From positions 2,046,001 to 2,110,000 of the forward strand of contig NZ_JQNR01000005.1 in the NCBI RefSeq assembly GCF_000745345.1: a DNA stretch of 64,000 bases. Direction: 5' to 3'. Numbering within the stretch: position 1 is the stretch's first letter; each line of letters opens with the position of its first letter. The position numbers were made by a program, and so were the translations under genes. This document shows, piece by piece, positions 62,626 to 64,000 of the stretch. This stretch comes from Actinacidiphila yeochonensis CN732 (lineage in GTDB: Bacteria > Actinomycetota > Actinomycetes > Streptomycetales > Streptomycetaceae). The notes under the pieces are model-generated. The model searched no databases. It worked only from the letters and a program-made list of their open reading frames with translations, and was not told where the DNA came from.

Positions 62626-62675
62626 CGTCCGGCTCCTCCATCCACCCCGGCCCGTCGGCCGCCCGACGCACCGCC

Positions 62676-62710
62676 GACTTGACCTTGACGTCAACGTGAA
62701 AGTCTAGCGT
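62676..62710 (+). promoter_or_regulatory. MerR-type promoter of the SDR gene
   Basis: TTGACC (62679-62684), a 20-bp spacer and TAGCGT (62705-62710). The spacer and flanks hold an imperfect dyad (62676-62704) centred on TTGACGTCAA. The -10 ends 7 bp before ATG 62718, implying a leaderless mRNA. Confidence 0.75.
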
Positions 62711-62717
62711 GACGGCC

Positions 62718-63527
62718 ATGACAGCGACTGAACGAAGTGCGCAGCGGGCCGTCGACCAGGGCGCGGCGCTGGTCACCGGGGCCGGAACGGGTATCGGAGC
62801 CGCGATCACCGAGAGACTGGCCGCGCAGGGTACGGACCTGGTGCTGGTGGCACGCGACTCCGCACGACTGGAGGCGGCGGCGGCACAACTGCGCGCCGAG
62901 CACGGCGTCGACGTGCTGACGGTGCCGCTGGACCTCTCCCGGCAGGGCGCCCCCGCCGAGCTGGCCGAGCGGCTGGCGGAGGCGGGGGTCGAGGTCGGCG
63001 TCCTGGTCAACAACGCGGGCGCCGCCCTGGTCGGAACGGTCGGCGGCGCCGATCCGGCGCGGATACGCGGGCTGGTCGACCTGAACGCCTCGGCGGTCGC
63101 GGAGACGACCGCGCTCTTCCTGCCCGCCATGCTCGCCCGTGGAAACGGCGCCATCGTGAACATCGCGAGCACCGCCGCGTACGCCCCCGCGCCCTACAAC
63201 GCCGCGTACGCCGCGTCGAAGGCGTTCGTCCTCTCCTTCACCCACGCGCTCTGGCACGAGACCCGCGACACGGGCGTCCGGGTGGTGGCGGTCAGCCCCG
63301 GCGCGACCGAGACCCCGATGAACCCCGGTAGCGCCCGCGGCAAACGCCGCCCCGGACAGGTCGCCGACACCGTCATGGCCGCCCTGCGCGGCCGCGGCCC
63401 CGCCGTCGTCGACGGCCGCGCCTTCGTGTTCCAGACCTTCGTGTTCAGCCGGCTGCTCCCCACGCGGACCGCGGCCAGGATCACCGGAAGCTACTTCCGC
63501 AAAGGGGCCCTGCGAAAGCAGTCCTAG
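62718..63527 (+). CDS. SDR family oxidoreductase
   Basis: A 269-aa classical short-chain dehydrogenase. ALVTGAGTGIGAAITERLA is TGxxxGIG, VLVNNAGAALVG is NNAG, the Ser is in VNIASTAAYAP, and YNAAYAASKAFV carries the YxxxK. Substrate unknown. ATG 62718 is the likely start because GTG 62709 lies in the -10 box. Probably activated by the divergent MerR protein. Confidence 0.93.
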   Translation: MTATERSAQRAVDQGAALVTGAGTGIGAAITERLAAQGTDLVLVARDSARLEAAAAQLRAEHGVDVLTVPLDLSRQGAPAELAERLAEAGVEVGVLVNNAGAALVGTVGGADPARIRGLVDLNASAVAETTALFLPAMLARGNGAIVNIASTAAYAPAPYNAAYAASKAFVLSFTHALWHETRDTGVRVVAVSPGATETPMNPGSARGKRRPGQVADTVMAALRGRGPAVVDGRAFVFQTFVFSRLLPTRTAARITGSYFRKGALRKQS

Positions 63528-63634
63528 CGCTCTGACCGCGATGGTTCGCCGGGTTGGAGGCCGTCGAGTCATTCTCTCCGTGACGGTCTCGTGGAGGTGC
63601 GGGGCAGCCGGCTGATCGCCGTGGCCCCGGCCAG

Positions 63635-64000
63635 TCAGACCTTGATGACAGTGACGCGTCCGCCGCAGAGTGCGGAGATGTCGTCGGGGTCCGAGGTGAG
63701 GACGGCAACGGGTTGTGGTGCGGCCAAAGCAGTGGCGGCGAGCATGGCGTCGATGGCGTGCCTGTGCCCGTGCAGCCCAGCGGCTGAGAGAAGGCCGGCT
63801 GCGTGCTGGGCGACCGTCTCGGTGATCGGTTCGACTGTCAGGCGGGAAAGCGTCCAGTCCAAGGCAGAACGGTTGATTCGAGGGTGGATCACCTCCACCA
63901 GCGTGGCCGCTGAGGTGATCACCCGCAGGTCGTCGGCGCGGGCCAAGGCAAGCCAGCCCGTCACCGCCCGGTCGCGTAGGACGGCTTTGGCCAACCCTTC
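63635..64000 (-). CDS. PIN-domain (VapC-like) toxin, 5' end beyond window
   Basis: At least 121 aa. The visible part has SAATLVEVIHPR (acidic Glu), HAIDAMLAATAL (Asp) and VLTSDPDDISALC (Asp), a VapC-like PIN RNase. The frame is open at the right edge; relatives have only a few residues more, including the first catalytic Asp. An antitoxin gene would be expected just outside the window. Confidence 0.82.
   Translation of the reverse strand, partial: EGLAKAVLRDRAVTGWLALARADDLRVITSAATLVEVIHPRINRSALDWTLSRLTVEPITETVAQHAAGLLSAAGLHGHRHAIDAMLAATALAAPQPVAVLTSDPDDISALCGGRVTVIKV

Overview
The window reads as a Streptomyces chromosome: very high GC with G or C in almost every third codon position, frequent GTG/TTG starts, many 1-4 nt gene overlaps, and gene families typical of the genus (WhiJ-type HTH/DUF397 sets, SCO4848-family protein, wall glycopolymer genes, DasR-type operator). 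From memory, the first ~46.6 kb follows the order of S. coelicolor SCO4812 to SCO4882. No tRNA, rRNA or CRISPR array was seen.

Layout. 0-12.5 kb is housekeeping: DUF6350 membrane protein (cut by the window start), DUF4190 protein, purN-purH, RDD protein, folD-DUF3017, an HTH membrane protein, mdh, a 2H phosphoesterase and trpS. 12.7-22.1 kb holds rocD, then a set resembling decaprenylphosphoryl-arabinose synthesis (DprE2, DprE1, PAP2 phosphatase, UbiA phosphoribosyltransferase, GtrA), YihY, a D-Ala-D-Ala carboxypeptidase and an SCO4848-family protein. 22.1-24.9 kb is a small accessory patch: a PIN-domain protein, an OLD-like AAA ATPase and a decayed HTH gene. 25-37.7 kb: a TetR/DCC/membrane operon with paired operators, the sdhCDAB operon, uraD, an ECF sigma factor with an unknown membrane protein, a methylmalonyl-CoA mutase large subunit and a second TetR. 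37.7-48.6 kb is a wall glycopolymer locus of the Kdn/teichulosonic-acid type: acyltransferase, polysialyltransferase-like enzymes, GT2, DUF6716, a NeuA-HAD fusion, NeuB and a GT4. 48.6-58 kb: a second ECF sigma with a membrane partner, a class F sortase with its likely substrate, a flavin oxidoreductase, an AA10 LPMO under a DasR-like operator, two unknown proteins, GNAT, SGNH hydrolase and an HbpS-like protein. 58-60.6 kb is a WhiJ-type cluster (HATPase, TTA-containing HTH regulator, two DUF397 proteins). 60.7-62 kb is a lower-GC patch with an ISAs1 transposase remnant. The window ends with a divergent MerR/SDR pair and a partial VapC-like PIN toxin.

A recurring technical signal: six reading-frame anomalies are all repaired by adding one base to a run of exactly five G or C (at 760-764, 2581-2593, 5405-5409, 19978-19982, 32857-32861, 49343-49347). 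The assembly probably collapses some G6/C6 runs. Affected genes are DUF6350, purN, the RDD protein, yihY, the first ECF sigma factor and the second sigma factor's partner. They are probably intact in the organism.

The most interesting accessory item is the ATPase/PIN pair (22.2-24.0 kb), a candidate toxin or anti-phage module. Next come the bldA-dependent WhiJ-type cluster with a triplicated DUF397 motif, a possible 6C-like small RNA at 35.05-35.15 kb, and a DprE1 with Ala at the benzothiazinone-target Cys position.
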